Positions 46,887 through 58,291 of a stretch of DNA of 64,000 nt are shown here, piece after piece. Position numbers and translations under genes: made by a program. The notes below the pieces were generated by a model that made no database searches, was not told where the DNA came from, and was given only the letters and a program-made list of their open reading frames with translations. Numbering within the stretch: position 1 is the first letter of the stretch; each line of letters begins with the position of its first letter. Source of the DNA: Chlorops oryzae (taxonomy: Eukaryota > Arthropoda > Insecta > Diptera > Chloropidae); assembly GCA_020466095.1 (NCBI GenBank), contig CM035809.1:27541063-27605062 (forward strand). Reading direction: 5' to 3'.

Positions 46887-47239
46887 CACTGAGCGAACTT
46901 AACCATGATTTTTTTTAAAGGGCCCATTTTTAGTCACAGTCCTTTTGATTTTCGAGCAGAGCAAAAATTTCAAAATAAAAATTGTTGAGTCAACAACATT
47001 TTTGGTTGATTTGAAAGGAAATATGTTTAATTACATTTCTTTTCGTTCGGTATAATTCTCATTTGGTTTATAAAATAGGACATATTCAATTCAACCTGAA
47101 ACATAGTTGATTCAAAAGGAAAATTTATATTTTTTCCAACAAGAAAAATTGTTAAAATTAAAAATATTCCTTGTTGAAGCCGTTTTGTATGTTTTTCCTT
47201 TTGATTTAACCAGTTTTCTGGTTGATTTTTTTCTCTGTG
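46887..47239 (-). mobile_element. Family A: internally deleted MITE, copy 5
   Basis: CACTGAGCGAACTTAACC to TTTCTCTGTG, 353 bp. The central hairpin and CCGTTGTCGTGGGACTGC region are deleted (junction near 47085). The left flank lost the T of TA. Confidence 0.7.
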
Positions 47240-48404
47240 TAAAGGAGCGTCAAATCAGTCCACAGAAAAAGTCTTTCCACGGCACTTGATAAGTCTTAAG
47301 GGCTGTCTGTCGTCCTCAATCCCGGCGCCTTAGAAGTAAGAAAAGGAAAACATTCCCGAGGACTCTTGCATCAAATTGAGTTGCTCAATGTCAGTCTGTG
47401 CAAAATTGCGAATCTGCGAGAGCAAAGTTCAAAGTCAGAGCAGCTGCCTCGTACCATTTTGTTATATTCAATTAATTTCCTCGCAAAAAATCCTTCAAAA
47501 TTAATGAAAAAGAAAAAGAAATAAAAGAAGATAAATAGAGAAATAAAAATAAAAAGTAAAGTGAACTGCAGAAATTTCAGCGCAAGCGAAACTCTCAGAA
47601 ACTCCATCGACTTTTATTGCAGCGGAGGAGCAAACTATCTCGTAGTGTTTGTTAATTGTACGCGGATATCTCAATGTTGTTGCTCCGGATTCTTAAGCTC
47701 TATTTACGCGCAGCGTATCATCGCATCTTTCGCTTAATTATTCAAGAAAACAACAGACATTGATACAATCGAAACTTTTGTTCGTTGGCCCTCATCATTT
47801 GCCTGAATTAATTAGTTTCGAAAGTTAGTCGTCCTCGTCCTCGTCCTCGTCGCAGGCATCGTCGTCGTCATCAGTCGTTGGTGACAAATTTTTAATTAGA
47901 ATCTTCAGTTCGGTTCTTCGAAATCCACTGACAACTGATAATGTTGACATTGAGATTGCTCAGAATTTTTTAAGGTCCCCCCTGCCGCCACCCTTAAGTA
48001 GTACGTACACAGTAAGTGCGTTTGGTGGACAGTGTTTGGAATTCATTCAAAATCGACTTCTTTCGTTCGCTTCGTCTTCGGAATCGCTTTTTTGGAATTT
48101 ATTGACTTTGGAAAGTTAAGAGATATTGAGCTTTTGTAAATAGTTTTTGTTTGCTCCGAATATTTTGTATAAATGGCAGCTCTTTGTTACATTCTCGAAG
48201 AGAATGAAGTCAATATTATGCATGAGAGTGTATGCTGAAAGGATGTGTCGCCGGATTCAGGCTTCTTGGAAATATTGTATTCGTATTGTTAACAGACTTT
48301 ATTGATTTTTGATGAAATTTTTCATTTTAATACTGTGTTTATTTTCTTAATTTTTTACTTTTTTATTTATTTACGTATTTATTAACTTTAATTATTTTTT
48401 ATTT
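47240..48404. other. Intergenic, no gene recognised
   Basis: A GTCCTCGTCCTCGTCCTCGT run lies near 47830. No gene. Confidence 0.45.
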
Positions 48405-48555
48405 GATTAAATTTATTAATATTTATTTATATTTATTTATATTTATATTTATTTATATTTATTTATATTTATGTTTGTTTATATTTATTTATATTTATTT
48501 ATATTAATTTAAATTTATTTATATTTATTTATTCATTTATTAATTTATTTTTGTC
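48405..48555. repeat. ATTTATTTAT minisatellite
   Basis: Repeats of TTTATTTATA with a 10-16 bp period over about 150 bp. Confidence 0.8.
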
Positions 48556-48905
48556 ATTGATATATTGAAATCTTCTCGTTCATTCATTTTGCGATTAATC
48601 GGAATGTACGTATATATCAACACAGCTCGCGAAATATCTTCTTCTTCCACAGCATTAGAGTCCCTTAAAGACCTGAAAAATAGCTCTCCATACTACTCAT
48701 TTTTAGCGGTATCTGCTGGTAATCGGATATTCCCATTTTCTAGAGATTTTCCACTGCATCTAACTATCTTCTTCGAGGAAGCCTTCGCCAGTGTGTTCCG
48801 TGCAAGAGCGATCGATGTCCCCACTCATTTTGAGTAGGTGTCCAAGCTATCTTAGCCTCTGTACTTTGTTGCTTCTGCTCATGATTCATCCGTCATCTAC
48901 AGTTA

Positions 48906-49501
48906 CACAGAGAAAAAAATCAACCAGAAAACTGGTTAATTCAAAAGGAAAAACATACAAAACGGCTTCAACAAGGAATATTTTTAATTTTAACAATTTT
49001 TCTTGTTGGAAAAAATTAAGATTTTCCTTTTGAATCAACCATATTTCAAGTTGAATTGAAATGATAATTTTCAAAAATGGATTTAAATTTTAATTGTTGA
49101 ACTAACCACGGACATAATTGAAATGACAAGATAATTTTTAAAATAAAAAAAAATTCTAAAAAAAAAAATGGCCACAGAGCCCTCTGCTGAACATAACCCC
49201 AAAAAAATAGCCTTCGGATGGACTTCATCCGATTTTGTCACTCCGTTGTCGTGGGACTGCTTTCGCAATGCTTAAAAAGTTCTAAGATGAATACATATCT
49301 TATATGTCCTATTTTATAAACCAAATGAGAATTATACCGAACCAAAAGAAATGTAATTAAACATATTTCCTTTTAAATCAACCAAAAATCTTGTTGACTC
49401 AGCCAATTTTCTTTTGAAATTTTTCGTTCTGCTCGAAAATCAAAAGGACTGTGAATAACAATGCGCCCTTTAAAAAAAATCATGGTTAAGTTTGCTCAGT
49501 G
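48906..49501 (+). mobile_element. Family A: full-length MITE, copy 6
   Basis: 596 bp, TA at 48904-48905 and 49502-49503, CACAGAGAAAAAAATCAACC to TTTGCTCAGTG, inserted in the LINE relic. It has the same length as copy 2. Confidence 0.8.
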
Positions 49502-49622
49502 TACCTTCGGCGTCTCTTATCGAGTTATCGATTTTTCTTAAAATTTTTCCCTCAAACGTTAAGAGCTGGTAGTTTTCCGATTTTTTTTAGAGCCCAAACT
49601 TCACGTCCATATGTGAGTATTA

Positions 49623-50166
49623 AGCCCAAAATCCAATATTGCGAGAGCCCGATGCGAGAGTGCGCGACGTGTTTTGCGAAAATGTTTTGCGTGACGCATT
49701 TCAATCTCCAATGAGAGTTTTGCGTCACGCAGATGATAGCATAATTTCGCTTCTAGTAATGCAATATTTGAACCGAGTACCAATGTAACGAGTACCGAGT
49801 ACTCATAAAAATAATACGTTATCACTTGAGTTAAAATTTTAATTCAAAATTTTTAAAAGATTTTCAAAATGAACCAAAGCTCGCGAAATATTTTAAAAGC
49901 TCTTTTTCACGGAACAGTGAATAGTTTTTGTTTTATTAGTTTAAACGAGTACCCAATAGCGAGTACTCAAAAAATAGCTACATCATCAACCTGTCAAATT
50001 GCCTCGCAACGAAAAATATTCAATTTTTCAAACTTTTCTCGCTACGAGGTCTCGCAGTGCGATACATTGGAGCTTGAACCATATTATTGAATGTATTGAA
50101 ATTTGTGTGCGTCTCGTCTTGTCTCGCGCTCTCGCATCGGGCTCTCGCAATGTTGGATTTTGGGCT
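49623..50166 (+). mobile_element. Family B: Harbinger-like MITE, copy 4
   Basis: 544 bp, TTA at 49620-49622 and 50167-50169, with AGCCCAAAATCCAATATTGC and its inverted partner TTGGATTTTGGGCT. Probably the closest copy to an intact family member. Inserted in the LINE relic. Confidence 0.8.
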
Positions 50167-50205
50167 TTAGTCTGATGAGTGAAGTGTAGACTTTGAATTT
50201 CAACT

Positions 50206-51816
50206 TTCACGCTAGGCTTTTTCGGGTTTTAATGTAGAAGGTACCCGATTATATAGGCATATTATAAATATTCAATTGAAGATGATTGCCAAGAATCTCC
50301 TTACATTGTTAAGCCATATTTTTCCGAGACACTCATTTAGATAATTCGAATAGCAGCCTTGGGTTGCTTGAGAAAAAACGATAAAATCCGGATTTGTCTG
50401 CTCTTCTCCGTTGTTTACCCGAATTTAAAAAATTGAATATACTTGAAAAAGTCGAAACACATTGAATTGATTCTTCAACATTCTGTGATGTCTTCTTAAT
50501 GAGTTCCATGGGAAAAGAATACAATTATGTCAGATAAGATTCGTTTGATACGAATTAAGACTTAAGGAGCAGTACCTCTTCAACATTTGACAAGAGATAC
50601 GGAGGAGGAGACCTAAAAGCTGGAATAATTACTTTAACGATGCTCTACCACTTCAATTTCATGGCCGATTACAATCAAAATAATCACTTCAGGAGAAAGC
50701 GAACGACAAATTAAATTAAAACCACTTCAATTGCCAATTATTTTGATGAAATAGATTTACGATTGAATGACAGCTACGAAGCGAATAAACTGAAACATCG
50801 AGCAAGATGGGGAAAATGGGAAAATGGGAGCTTCCCGGACGCGTTGCTTCTTGTAAGAGTTTTGTTCTGCTTTGGAGTATTTCTGTTTGTACGTTTGAAG
50901 AACTGAAAATTATTATGTGAAACAGAGTGGGCGGAGAGATTGAAGAAACGGGCGGGACGGAACGAGAGTGTGCGAGCAATAATGACAATTGACAATATCC
51001 TTCGAAAAGGAATATAAGTAGGTGCCCCTCATCTCATTGTCTGTCATTCTCAAATGGAATCGAATCGAATCGAATTGAATTGAATCGTTGAGGCGGATTA
51101 TATTGTGAATTTTTAATGCGACATTTAATTTTAATAAAAATAAAAAAACCACTTGGAAAATTCGTTCGAAAATTAAATTTTCACTTTTGATGGAAAACTT
51201 TTACAGAGTTTTCACTTAAGCCGTCGAATCGTCGACTGTAATAATCCGTAAGAAAGTTGATTCATTTTTCCGCTACTTTGAGCTTAATGCTCCGATTTAG
51301 AAAATTAGCCAACAGAACTTTCCATAGCAACAGATTTTCCTGCCTCCTTCTCGCGTCTCTTCAGCGTCATCTTCATCCGCTCTATGTATTTGTGGTCAGT
51401 TTAAGCTGTAAAACTTGAATGCTTGGAAAATTGAATTCCATGCAAAGATGGTGTCTTTAGGTGGGTTTTAAATGGAATGTTTATAGAATCGGCGATGGAG
51501 TCAGAAATAAGTTTCGTAACTTTGGAAATTTGTATCGCAAATTGTGGCTTACTACGAGATAGTGAGTGACTGGAGGGATCCATGAGCTTAGTGTATCGAC
51601 GGTCTGACGCTTTAGTAGAAAAGAAAAATTTGTTTTTAATTTTTTTAATAAAAGTTTTTGATGTCTTGTCACTTGAAGGCAGAAATTATTTTGTTTATTT
51701 TTTCTATAGCGTAAAATAAGAAAATAATTTGTTAATGGATATTGAGCTTTGAAATATTTCTCTACGGCACAGTGAATATTTCCTCTCATTGATATTTGAA
51801 AATCATTCGAACTTGA
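50206..51816. other. Intergenic, no gene recognised
   Basis: AATATAAGTAGG near 51011 resembles a TATA box, but no ORF or exon follows. GAATCGAATCGAATTGAATT repeats near 51057-51082. Confidence 0.4.
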
Positions 51817-51984
51817 CCCTCAAATTCCTAGCTCCGTCTCTAGAGTGACTTTTTTCGAATAAATTACCCCAAAAAAAAACTAAAAATAATTATTTCAGAT
51901 TCATGTTTTATTACCCAAAATGAGTCATATCTGAACTTTTCATTGAAATTGAAAAAAAAAAAAAGAAATTGTGGCATTAGAGGG
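51817..51984. mobile_element. Family H: intact short piggyBac-like MITE
   Basis: 168 bp, CCCTCAAATTCCTAGCTCCG at the left and GGCATTAGAGGG|TTAA at the right. The left flank TTGA is one change from TTAA. It is the reference for the split copy at 2428-5217. Confidence 0.65.
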
Positions 51985-52461
51985 TTAATTGAATAAAGCA
52001 TTCTTCATGATTTTGGTGGGTTATGGCCATACTACGTGAGATTGTTACTCGAATCTCGTTATATTTATTTTCCTTAATCAAAAAGTGTTTGTAGTTTTCT
52101 AAGATTGTTCGCAGGTCAATTTTAAATCGATTTTGAATCGTGTGGCTGATAATTAAGTTGCGCATTTGCTTTTGCCTATATCTCCTAAGCCGTTTGATAT
52201 TTTATTTTCCCGTCTATAAAAAAGTTTTAGCTTTAAGCATGGAGAAGAAAATTGTAGTAATAACTGACCCGAAAGAACGCCATCTAGAAGCTACAAAAAA
52301 GAAAAAATTAAATCTAACATTTTTCACCTCTTTACCATTTTATGGCCCACAGTTCCCAAAGCGCTCCGAACTTTATACAAAATTATTGATTAAATTGATT
52401 GAAAAAGAGAACCGAACAGCTCCTTTCAGCACTCCACCTGCATCGGAATGCTTCTTGAAGG
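51985..52461. other. Unrecognised open frame around a small MITE
   Basis: A 175-codon plus-strand frame (52140-52667) spans this stretch and the hAT-like MITE at 52462. Its C-terminal third is therefore transposon sequence. The N-terminal part matches nothing I know. Confidence 0.35.
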
Positions 52462-52622
52462 CAGGGGCGGACTGGGCCAACGGGCAACCAGGCAAATGCC
52501 CGGTAGGCCCCCAGTTCGCTGTATCTGGGATCAATACTCATGGAGTAAGGATTTTTTTCTTAGATAACGGGGCCCCGTTTTTCAAACTCCCGGTAGATCC
52601 TTTGATCCCCAGTCCGCCCCTG
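52462..52622. mobile_element. Family J: 161-bp hAT-like MITE
   Basis: Perfect 15-bp ends CAGGGGCGGACTGGG. The flanks CTTGAAGG (52454-52461) and CTTGATGG (52623-52630) are an 8-bp duplication with one mismatch. GC-rich compared with its surroundings. Confidence 0.8.
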
Positions 52623-52648
52623 CTTGATGGCGTTTTGATACTCCAAAT

Positions 52649-53443
52649 TAGTGTTGAAACAAAATGAGTAAATACTACCTGATATCGAATACTTTTAGTC
52701 GATATTGAGTATATTTTGTACTCAATAATTACCACCAAGTATTTTCGCGGTATCGATACTTTAATGTCAGTATTTACTCATAATATTTTCCTTGTATAAG
52801 TGCTGCAAATTGGAGGGGTTTTTCCCCATTTTGAGGGACTTTTTCGATGTCATTTTGAAATGGATTTTTTGTAAGCATTTTCCTAGCAAGGGAAAGGGAT
52901 TTTTATAAATTATCTAAAGGTTAATCCTGCGCCAAATTATTGGCAGCACTGACAAAAAACAATTATTCAAAAAGAAATATTTGTTTTAAAACACTCAAGT
53001 ATTGTACTACCTGTGTTATGATGTATAAATACCAAGAATCATAAAAATTTGCTTAAGGGCTCTACGCTCTAAAGCAGCAAGTAAATTTCCTATACCAAAC
53101 ACATGTAGAAAAAACAAAGAAGTACTTTGGCTTACTTTCACTACTTGAACGCATACGCTCATTACAAGTAACCGGACTCGCAGGGTTGCATTTAAGTCAT
53201 ACATTTTCTATATTTCTGTCGACCTGTCATCGAAATTTCAACTCTGATTTCCTTTCTTTAAAAGAATGAGCTCGTTACTTCCTTTCAATTTACTTTAACA
53301 GCGTTGAGCCCTTTAATCTTGAGCAAGTACTACCCAGTGTCGATACCTACTTTTGGTTCGGTATTTTAGTGGTATCGATACTTAATCTCGATACATTAAA
53401 TGAGTACTGGTATCGAAACTTTCATGGTATCGTTTCAACGCTA
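52649..53443. mobile_element. Family P: hAT-like element, copy 1
   Basis: Ends TAGTGTTGAAAC and GTTTCAACGCTA. The flanks CTCCAAAT and CTGCAAAG agree at six of eight positions. TGGTATCGATACTT words are repeated in both halves. About 205 bp of its left part (from about 52695) recur at 63800-64000. Confidence 0.6.
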
Positions 53444-55144
53444 CTGCAAAGAGTGCAAATTTTTCTCCGAAATCAAAAGAGAAGACTAAAAATTACCCTT
53501 TAAATAAGTTTCCAGTTTTTATTTAGTACCTACGGTAATTTTAAATATTTTATGAACTGCTAGCAGCTTTAGCTATGGTCTTATTAAGAAGGTTAATTAA
53601 AGCTTATTTTAGGCTGATGGCATAAAGCCATATTTTTTTACTTTATATTTCAAAGAACCCAACGATATTTTCGGGTAACTATGTCGCTCATATTCATCGG
53701 AGCGAACAGAAGTTTCTATTCTGCACTCTCCTCCACTCTTATCCTTTTTCAAATAGCTTTCTACCTATAAGATTAGCTTTAGAGTTCGCCCAAACGAAAA
53801 TTTGAAGCTCCAAGAATATTTCTTGGAATTCGAATAATTTTTTAATCTCAAAGGATTTTTTTTATGTGGACCACTGATTCTCTCATCCTCCATTTTGTTG
53901 ACCTTGGTTATTAGATTTAAATTTTTCCTTTTAGTTTGGCCAGATTTTTCCGTACATTTCATTTTCATTCATGTTTTCTCCCTCATTTCCATAAGCTTTT
54001 CTCTCATCAAACTTCGTCTCGGTATTCCAAATCAATTTCTCTGGTGCAGAAATTTTTGCATTTAAATTAAAAAATGCCGCATGAATATTTATAGAACACC
54101 TTCGCTGGTCCTGTGTGGAGGTCCCTTTCCTCTGTTTTCATGGCACTAAATTACTAAAAACACCAATTCGCCAATAGCAAAATCGCATTTTTCATTATTT
54201 TCCTCGTGGTCCCTTAGTTTTTCGCTTTTTTTGTTTTTCCCTTTTTTTTTGTTTTTGTTCCTTTCGATCCGTTCTCATGCTTCTGGGATTCGGTTTTATC
54301 ACCAAACGGCTCTGGACTAAACTATCCAACTTGGTTAATAGATAGGGCGGAGCGCGCAATTCCCTCAATCAATCTGTTCTGCTTCGAAAGAAAGCACGAA
54401 CGAATGGAAAAATAGCGGGGGGTGGGGGGGTGGAGAAATTGGAAAATCGCTTGTAATCCGTGCCAAAAATGCGGAAACTGTGAATGCATTTTGGAGCGCG
54501 TTGGCTAGCATAGATTTCGGCGCTTTGATTTACTGGTTTCGGTGCGGAAGGGAAGAGAATGGAATGGAAAAAATTGAACTCTAAAATTTTTGAAGTTGGA
54601 AATGGCGGTTTTCTACTGATACCGATGAGCTCGCACACTGAAATTGACATTGAATGAGACGACCAACAATGGAAATTCTATATCAGTTCAGACCAATTTC
54701 GTTGGTTGACCGAAAATTTTTGAAACTAAATCAAAATGTCACTTTAAGCATTCAGCTTTTGGCAACACACACAAGTGGCATTTGATAATAGAGGCTGATG
54801 TGCTCTTTCCCCCTTTTTTGGGGGGGAGAGGAATGTTATATAATAATAGAGAAATAAAAATGAATGGCGAATGATTAATCAGAGGAAAACTTCGATTCCT
54901 CAAGCGATCGAGTTGCAGAAAATGGAATTCCGTTCTTCGATTCCAAACACATTGTCTGTTGGCTGTGCGCTGTTTGGCAAGGCTTGCAATAATATGATTT
55001 GGGGTCTTCAAAATCTTAACCTTTTCTATATTATTTTTTTATATTCGTTGTATAATATTTGCATAATATTTAAATTGTTTGTATGTATGGTAATACACGT
55101 AAGAACACGCACTCGTAGATGGGAGCATACATACGGCGGGAAGA
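53444..55144. other. Intergenic, no gene recognised
   Basis: No repeat family from the window. Runs of T, and of G at 54416-54432. A 102-codon frame at 54871-55179 is not recognised. Confidence 0.45.
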
Positions 55145-55380
55145 AATCAAAATTAAATAAAGAAAAATATTATAAATAAAAAAAATTTATTCAAAAAGAA
55201 ATAAATTGCAAACGAAAAAATTAATAAATAAAAGAAAACTAATAAATAAAAAATACAAAAATAAAAAATTAATTATTAAAAATAAATACTTAATTAAAAA
55301 ATAAATAATTAAAAAATAAATAATAAATAAAAAAAAAATTTTAAAATAAATACAAAATAAAAACAACAAAAATGATAATT
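55145..55380. repeat. A-rich tract, left side of copia insertion site
   Basis: AATAAATAAAAA-type sequence that continues on the far side of the LTR element (58292-58490), so it was one tract of about 430 bp before insertion. The composition resembles 1-742. Confidence 0.7.
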
Positions 55381-55593
55381 TGTTGTAGTTAGGCCAATAA
55401 TCAATCCACAATCCTTTTCAGGATACTAAAACAAACTCAGCTAGAGTTAAGCGAATAAGTTTTTATTTATTAAAGGAAATGTTTTCTCGATAAGAGTCGG
55501 ATTCGAACTAAACTAAATGTCTAATTCTATTTCTTAAATTGATTTTTAATATAAAAAACAAAGGTAGCGTGATACTATTCTTGAGTTTTAACA
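55381..55593 (-). repeat. 3' LTR of the copia element
   Basis: 213 bp. It contains the last codons and the stop of the pol frame on the minus strand. Confidence 0.93.
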
Positions 55594-57968
55594 CTTCCCC
55601 TCAAGTTAGCTAGGACGCTTAAAAATGTTAATCCAAGTTCAGTAATGCATTTGAAATGCTTTGGTGATGGAAGAGCTTTAGTTAGTACATCCGCTGGCAT
55701 CTTATTTGTTTCCATGTACTTGATTAAGACCTCTCCTTTCGCAACAGCTTCTCGTACAAAATGGTGCCTTATATCAATATGTTTTGTTCTGTTATGGAAA
55801 ACTTGGTTTTTTGATAACAGACCAGCCCCTTGATTATCATTATATATGATAGTTGGAGGCTGCTCACCAATAATTTCATCCAGAAAACGACGTAGATGTA
55901 TTGCTTCTTTCGAAGCATCCGATAACGACATATATTCCGCCTCTGTGCTTGACAAGGCTACAGACCGCTGTTTGCGTGATTCCCAACTTACAGCTGCATT
56001 AGCTAGGCAAAATGCGTACCCAGTATATGATTTTCGATCATCTGTTGATGATCCCCAATCCGCATCAGTATACCCAACAAGCTGCTCTCCAGTTTTCTCA
56101 AATACCAAACCCAATTGCTGAGTCTGCTTAAGGTAACGGAGAACCCTTTTAGCGGCTACCCAGTGCTGCTTCCCAAAGTTTGAGTTGAATTGACTTAGTG
56201 CACTTACTGCGTGTGCGATGTCAGGACGTGTACAAACTGCAAGATACATTAAACTACCAATTAAATTTTGATATGGTGTACCTTCAAGTTCCTTTTTCTC
56301 TTCTTCATTTTCAGGACACATTTCTCTTGATAGCTTTTCGCTGGCGTTTAATGGGCAGCTTACTCCTTTACAGTCCTCCATCTCAAAACGATGCAAAATA
56401 TCTTTAATGTAATGCTGCTGGCTCATAGTGATTTTTGATTTGTTATCACTTTGTTTGAATTCGATGCCCAAACAATACTTTATTCTTCCCATATCTTTCA
56501 TTTCAAAACTCTTCGACAATTCGGCTTTCAAAATCGTTAATTCATCTTCTTTATTCGCTGCTATGATTAAATCGTCCACATAAATTGTCACTATTACCAC
56601 ATTATCTTCATTCTTTCGGATATAGACACATGGATCAGCAAGTGACGGATTTAAGTTTAATTGACGCAATTTTTCGTCTAGTTTCTTGTACCATTGCCTT
56701 CCCGATTGCTTGAGACCATAAAGAGCTTTTTGTATTAAACATACCCTATCTCCCTGAAGATGTTGTTTTTCTTGTTCTGACAAGAACATATGAAATTCTT
56801 TCGGGATGTCCATGAATATTTCTTCTTCAATATCCCCATTCAAATAAGCACTGACGAAGTCCAATTGGTGTACTTCCAAATCCAATTCGGCAGCTAACGC
56901 CATCACCATTCTTATTGACTGCATTCTTGCCACTGGAGCAAATGTTTCATTATAGTCAATTCCAGGTCTTTGACTAAATCCCTTTGCTACCAATCTGGCT
57001 TTATAGCGGTTCACAGATCCATCTTGATTAGTTTTTACTCGGAGTACCCATCTTGAGCCAATGACCTTTCTGTTTTGCGGTCGACCAACGATTTTCCAAG
57101 TTCCATTCCTTTTGAGGGCATCAAATTCTGTTTTCATAGCGTTGATCCATTTATCTGCATCTGCACCAGACAAAACTTCTTCAACTGTTTCAGCCAATCC
57201 CGCGAAATCTTCACTTGCAGTATTCAAATCAGGCGTAGCATATTCGTTTTCGCACTCTTCGGTATTTTCTTGACCTGTGACTTCAACTTGGGCTCTTGAA
57301 ATTTCGTTAAAGATTTTTCGTGGTCGTCCCCTTTGGCCTGTCCTCATAATTTTCGGGCGCCCTCGTCCTCTTCTTGTCGGAAGTGTTTGGTTATGTAAAT
57401 GCTCTCCACGGCTTAAAACGCGTTCATCGTCCACATTAATTTCACGCGATACATTTTCTGGCTTCAATTCATAATTTACGTTGATGCTGTTTTCCGGTAG
57501 GTGCTCATTCATGAAATCTGAAAAAACATCGTTCGACTGACAATCGTTCAGAAATTTCACGTCTCGACTTCGATGTACCTTCCTGTCAACTGGGTCCCAT
57601 AATCTATAAGCTTTTGATATTGTTGAGTATCCAACGAAAATACATTTTTTCGACCTTGAGTCGAACTTGCTTTTATTTGGTTTTTTGTCCAACATGTATG
57701 CTACATCGCCAAATCTTTGGAAGTAATTCACATTTGGAGTTTTTCCGGTCCAAACCTTGGTTGTGCCTATGCAAAGGATTATATCTGCCTGCGCCTTTGC
57801 GTCGTTTTCGTCCCATGATGCAGCCTCAGCAGGATTCTCTACCGGATCTGGTTTGATGTTATGAGTATATTTCCATGCGTCGTTCTTTACCAACAACGCC
57901 TTCATATGGATTTTCCATGAACTGAAGTTTTCCTTGTTAAGCGGCTCTATTTTAATGTTCATGCTCAT
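55575..57968 (-). CDS. Copia gag-(integrase C-term)-RT-RNase H fusion ORF
   Basis: A single 797-residue frame. Residues 1-67 match the gag N-terminus of Ty1/copia elements (NKENFSSWKIHMKALL, W/D/A spacing). At about 68-71 it jumps to the C-terminal part of integrase (GKTPNVNYFQRFGD, KKCIFVGYS near 108-115, RLWDPVDRKV near 122-131). RVT_2 reverse transcriptase follows from about 285 to 540 (WKIVGRP, YKARLVAKGFSQ, ETFAPVAR, LDFVSAYLNG, ALYGLKQSGRQW, catalytic YVDDL at 463-467). RNase H follows at about 625-770 (TDADWG, STEAEY, NDNQG, H...K...H). Zinc knuckle, protease DSG and integrase catalytic DDE are absent, removed in frame near 57765. RT and RNase H motifs look intact. The frame crosses the purine tract and stops inside the 3' LTR. 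It probably cannot integrate on its own; mobilisation in trans is possible. Confidence 0.93.
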   Translation of the reverse strand: MSMNIKIEPLNKENFSSWKIHMKALLVKNDAWKYTHNIKPDPVENPAEAASWDENDAKAQADIILCIGTTKVWTGKTPNVNYFQRFGDVAYMLDKKPNKSKFDSRSKKCIFVGYSTISKAYRLWDPVDRKVHRSRDVKFLNDCQSNDVFSDFMNEHLPENSINVNYELKPENVSREINVDDERVLSRGEHLHNQTLPTRRGRGRPKIMRTGQRGRPRKIFNEISRAQVEVTGQENTEECENEYATPDLNTASEDFAGLAETVEEVLSGADADKWINAMKTEFDALKRNGTWKIVGRPQNRKVIGSRWVLRVKTNQDGSVNRYKARLVAKGFSQRPGIDYNETFAPVARMQSIRMVMALAAELDLEVHQLDFVSAYLNGDIEEEIFMDIPKEFHMFLSEQEKQHLQGDRVCLIQKALYGLKQSGRQWYKKLDEKLRQLNLNPSLADPCVYIRKNEDNVVIVTIYVDDLIIAANKEDELTILKAELSKSFEMKDMGRIKYCLGIEFKQSDNKSKITMSQQHYIKDILHRFEMEDCKGVSCPLNASEKLSREMCPENEEEKKELEGTPYQNLIGSLMYLAVCTRPDIAHAVSALSQFNSNFGKQHWVAAKRVLRYLKQTQQLGLVFEKTGEQLVGYTDADWGSSTDDRKSYTGYAFCLANAAVSWESRKQRSVALSSTEAEYMSLSDASKEAIHLRRFLDEIIGEQPPTIIYNDNQGAGLLSKNQVFHNRTKHIDIRHHFVREAVAKGEVLIKYMETNKMPADVLTKALPSPKHFKCITELGLTFLSVLANLRGSVKTQE
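55594..55602 (-). other. Polypurine tract
   Basis: GAGGGGAAG immediately before the 3' LTR on the minus strand, the expected plus-strand primer. It is also coding, as part of the last codons of the ORF. Confidence 0.8.
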
Positions 57969-58045
57969 TTTGATTTTACCAATAAATTATTCTCGGAAGG
58001 AACGAAATAAATCGAAACGCACCAAAAAACGAGATCCTTTAATAT

Positions 58046-58076
58046 GCGCAGTGGAAGGATGCTGCGGACCATAACC
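58046..58076 (-). other. Primer-binding site, initiator tRNA-Met 5' half
   Basis: Two bases after the 5' LTR the minus strand reads GGTTATGGTCCGCAGC...CTTCCACTGCGC. It matches the complement of the anticodon-loop to D-arm part of eukaryotic initiator tRNA-Met (recalled) over about 30 nt with few mismatches. Priming by a 5' half-molecule of this tRNA is the known copia mechanism. Confidence 0.7.
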
Positions 58077-58078
58077 TT

Positions 58079-58291
58079 TGTTGTAGTTAGGCCAATAATC
58101 AATCCACAATCCTTTTCAGGATACTAAAACAAACTCAGCTAGAGTTAAGCGAATAAGTTTTTATTTATTAAAGGAAATGTTTTCTCGATAAGAGTCGGAT
58201 TCGAACTAAACTAAATGTCTAATTCTATTTCTTAAATTGATTTTTAATATAAAAAACAAAGGTAGCGTGATACTATTCTTGAGTTTTAACA
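58079..58291 (-). repeat. 5' LTR of the copia element
   Basis: 213 bp, identical by eye to the other LTR. TG...CA ends on the minus strand. Confidence 0.93.

Larger units (their letters stand above)
48780..50205 (-). pseudogene. LINE reverse-transcriptase C-terminal relic broken by two MITEs
   Basis: On the minus strand, reading down from 50205: TSLIRLI (to 50170), then element B4, then LTYGREVWALKKIGK (49622-49575), element A6, then KVQRLR-stop-LGHLLKMSG (48880-48830). These are the YxTLIRPVLTYGxExW and RLRWLGHxxRM motifs downstream of the catalytic domain in CR1/RTE-type LINEs (family knowledge). Several stops make it a dead copy. Its continuity across both MITEs confirms the MITE boundaries. 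The clade is not certain. Confidence 0.6.
55381..58291 (-). mobile_element. Copia-type LTR retrotransposon, internally deleted
   Basis: 2,911 bp with two 213-bp LTRs (55381-55593 and 58079-58291) that I read as identical, starting TGTTAAAACTCAAG and ending ACTACAACA on the minus strand. Perfect 5-bp target duplications TAATT (55376-55380 and 58292-58296). A primer-binding site, purine tract and one 797-codon ORF are present. The internal region is only 2,485 bp, against about 4-4.5 kb for a full copia, because most of gag, protease and the integrase core are missing. Identical LTRs imply recent insertion. Confidence 0.95.

Noticed and set aside
50996..51060. TATA-like promoter (AATATAAGTAGG)
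   Set aside because: No initiator, leader or ORF follows that would support it.
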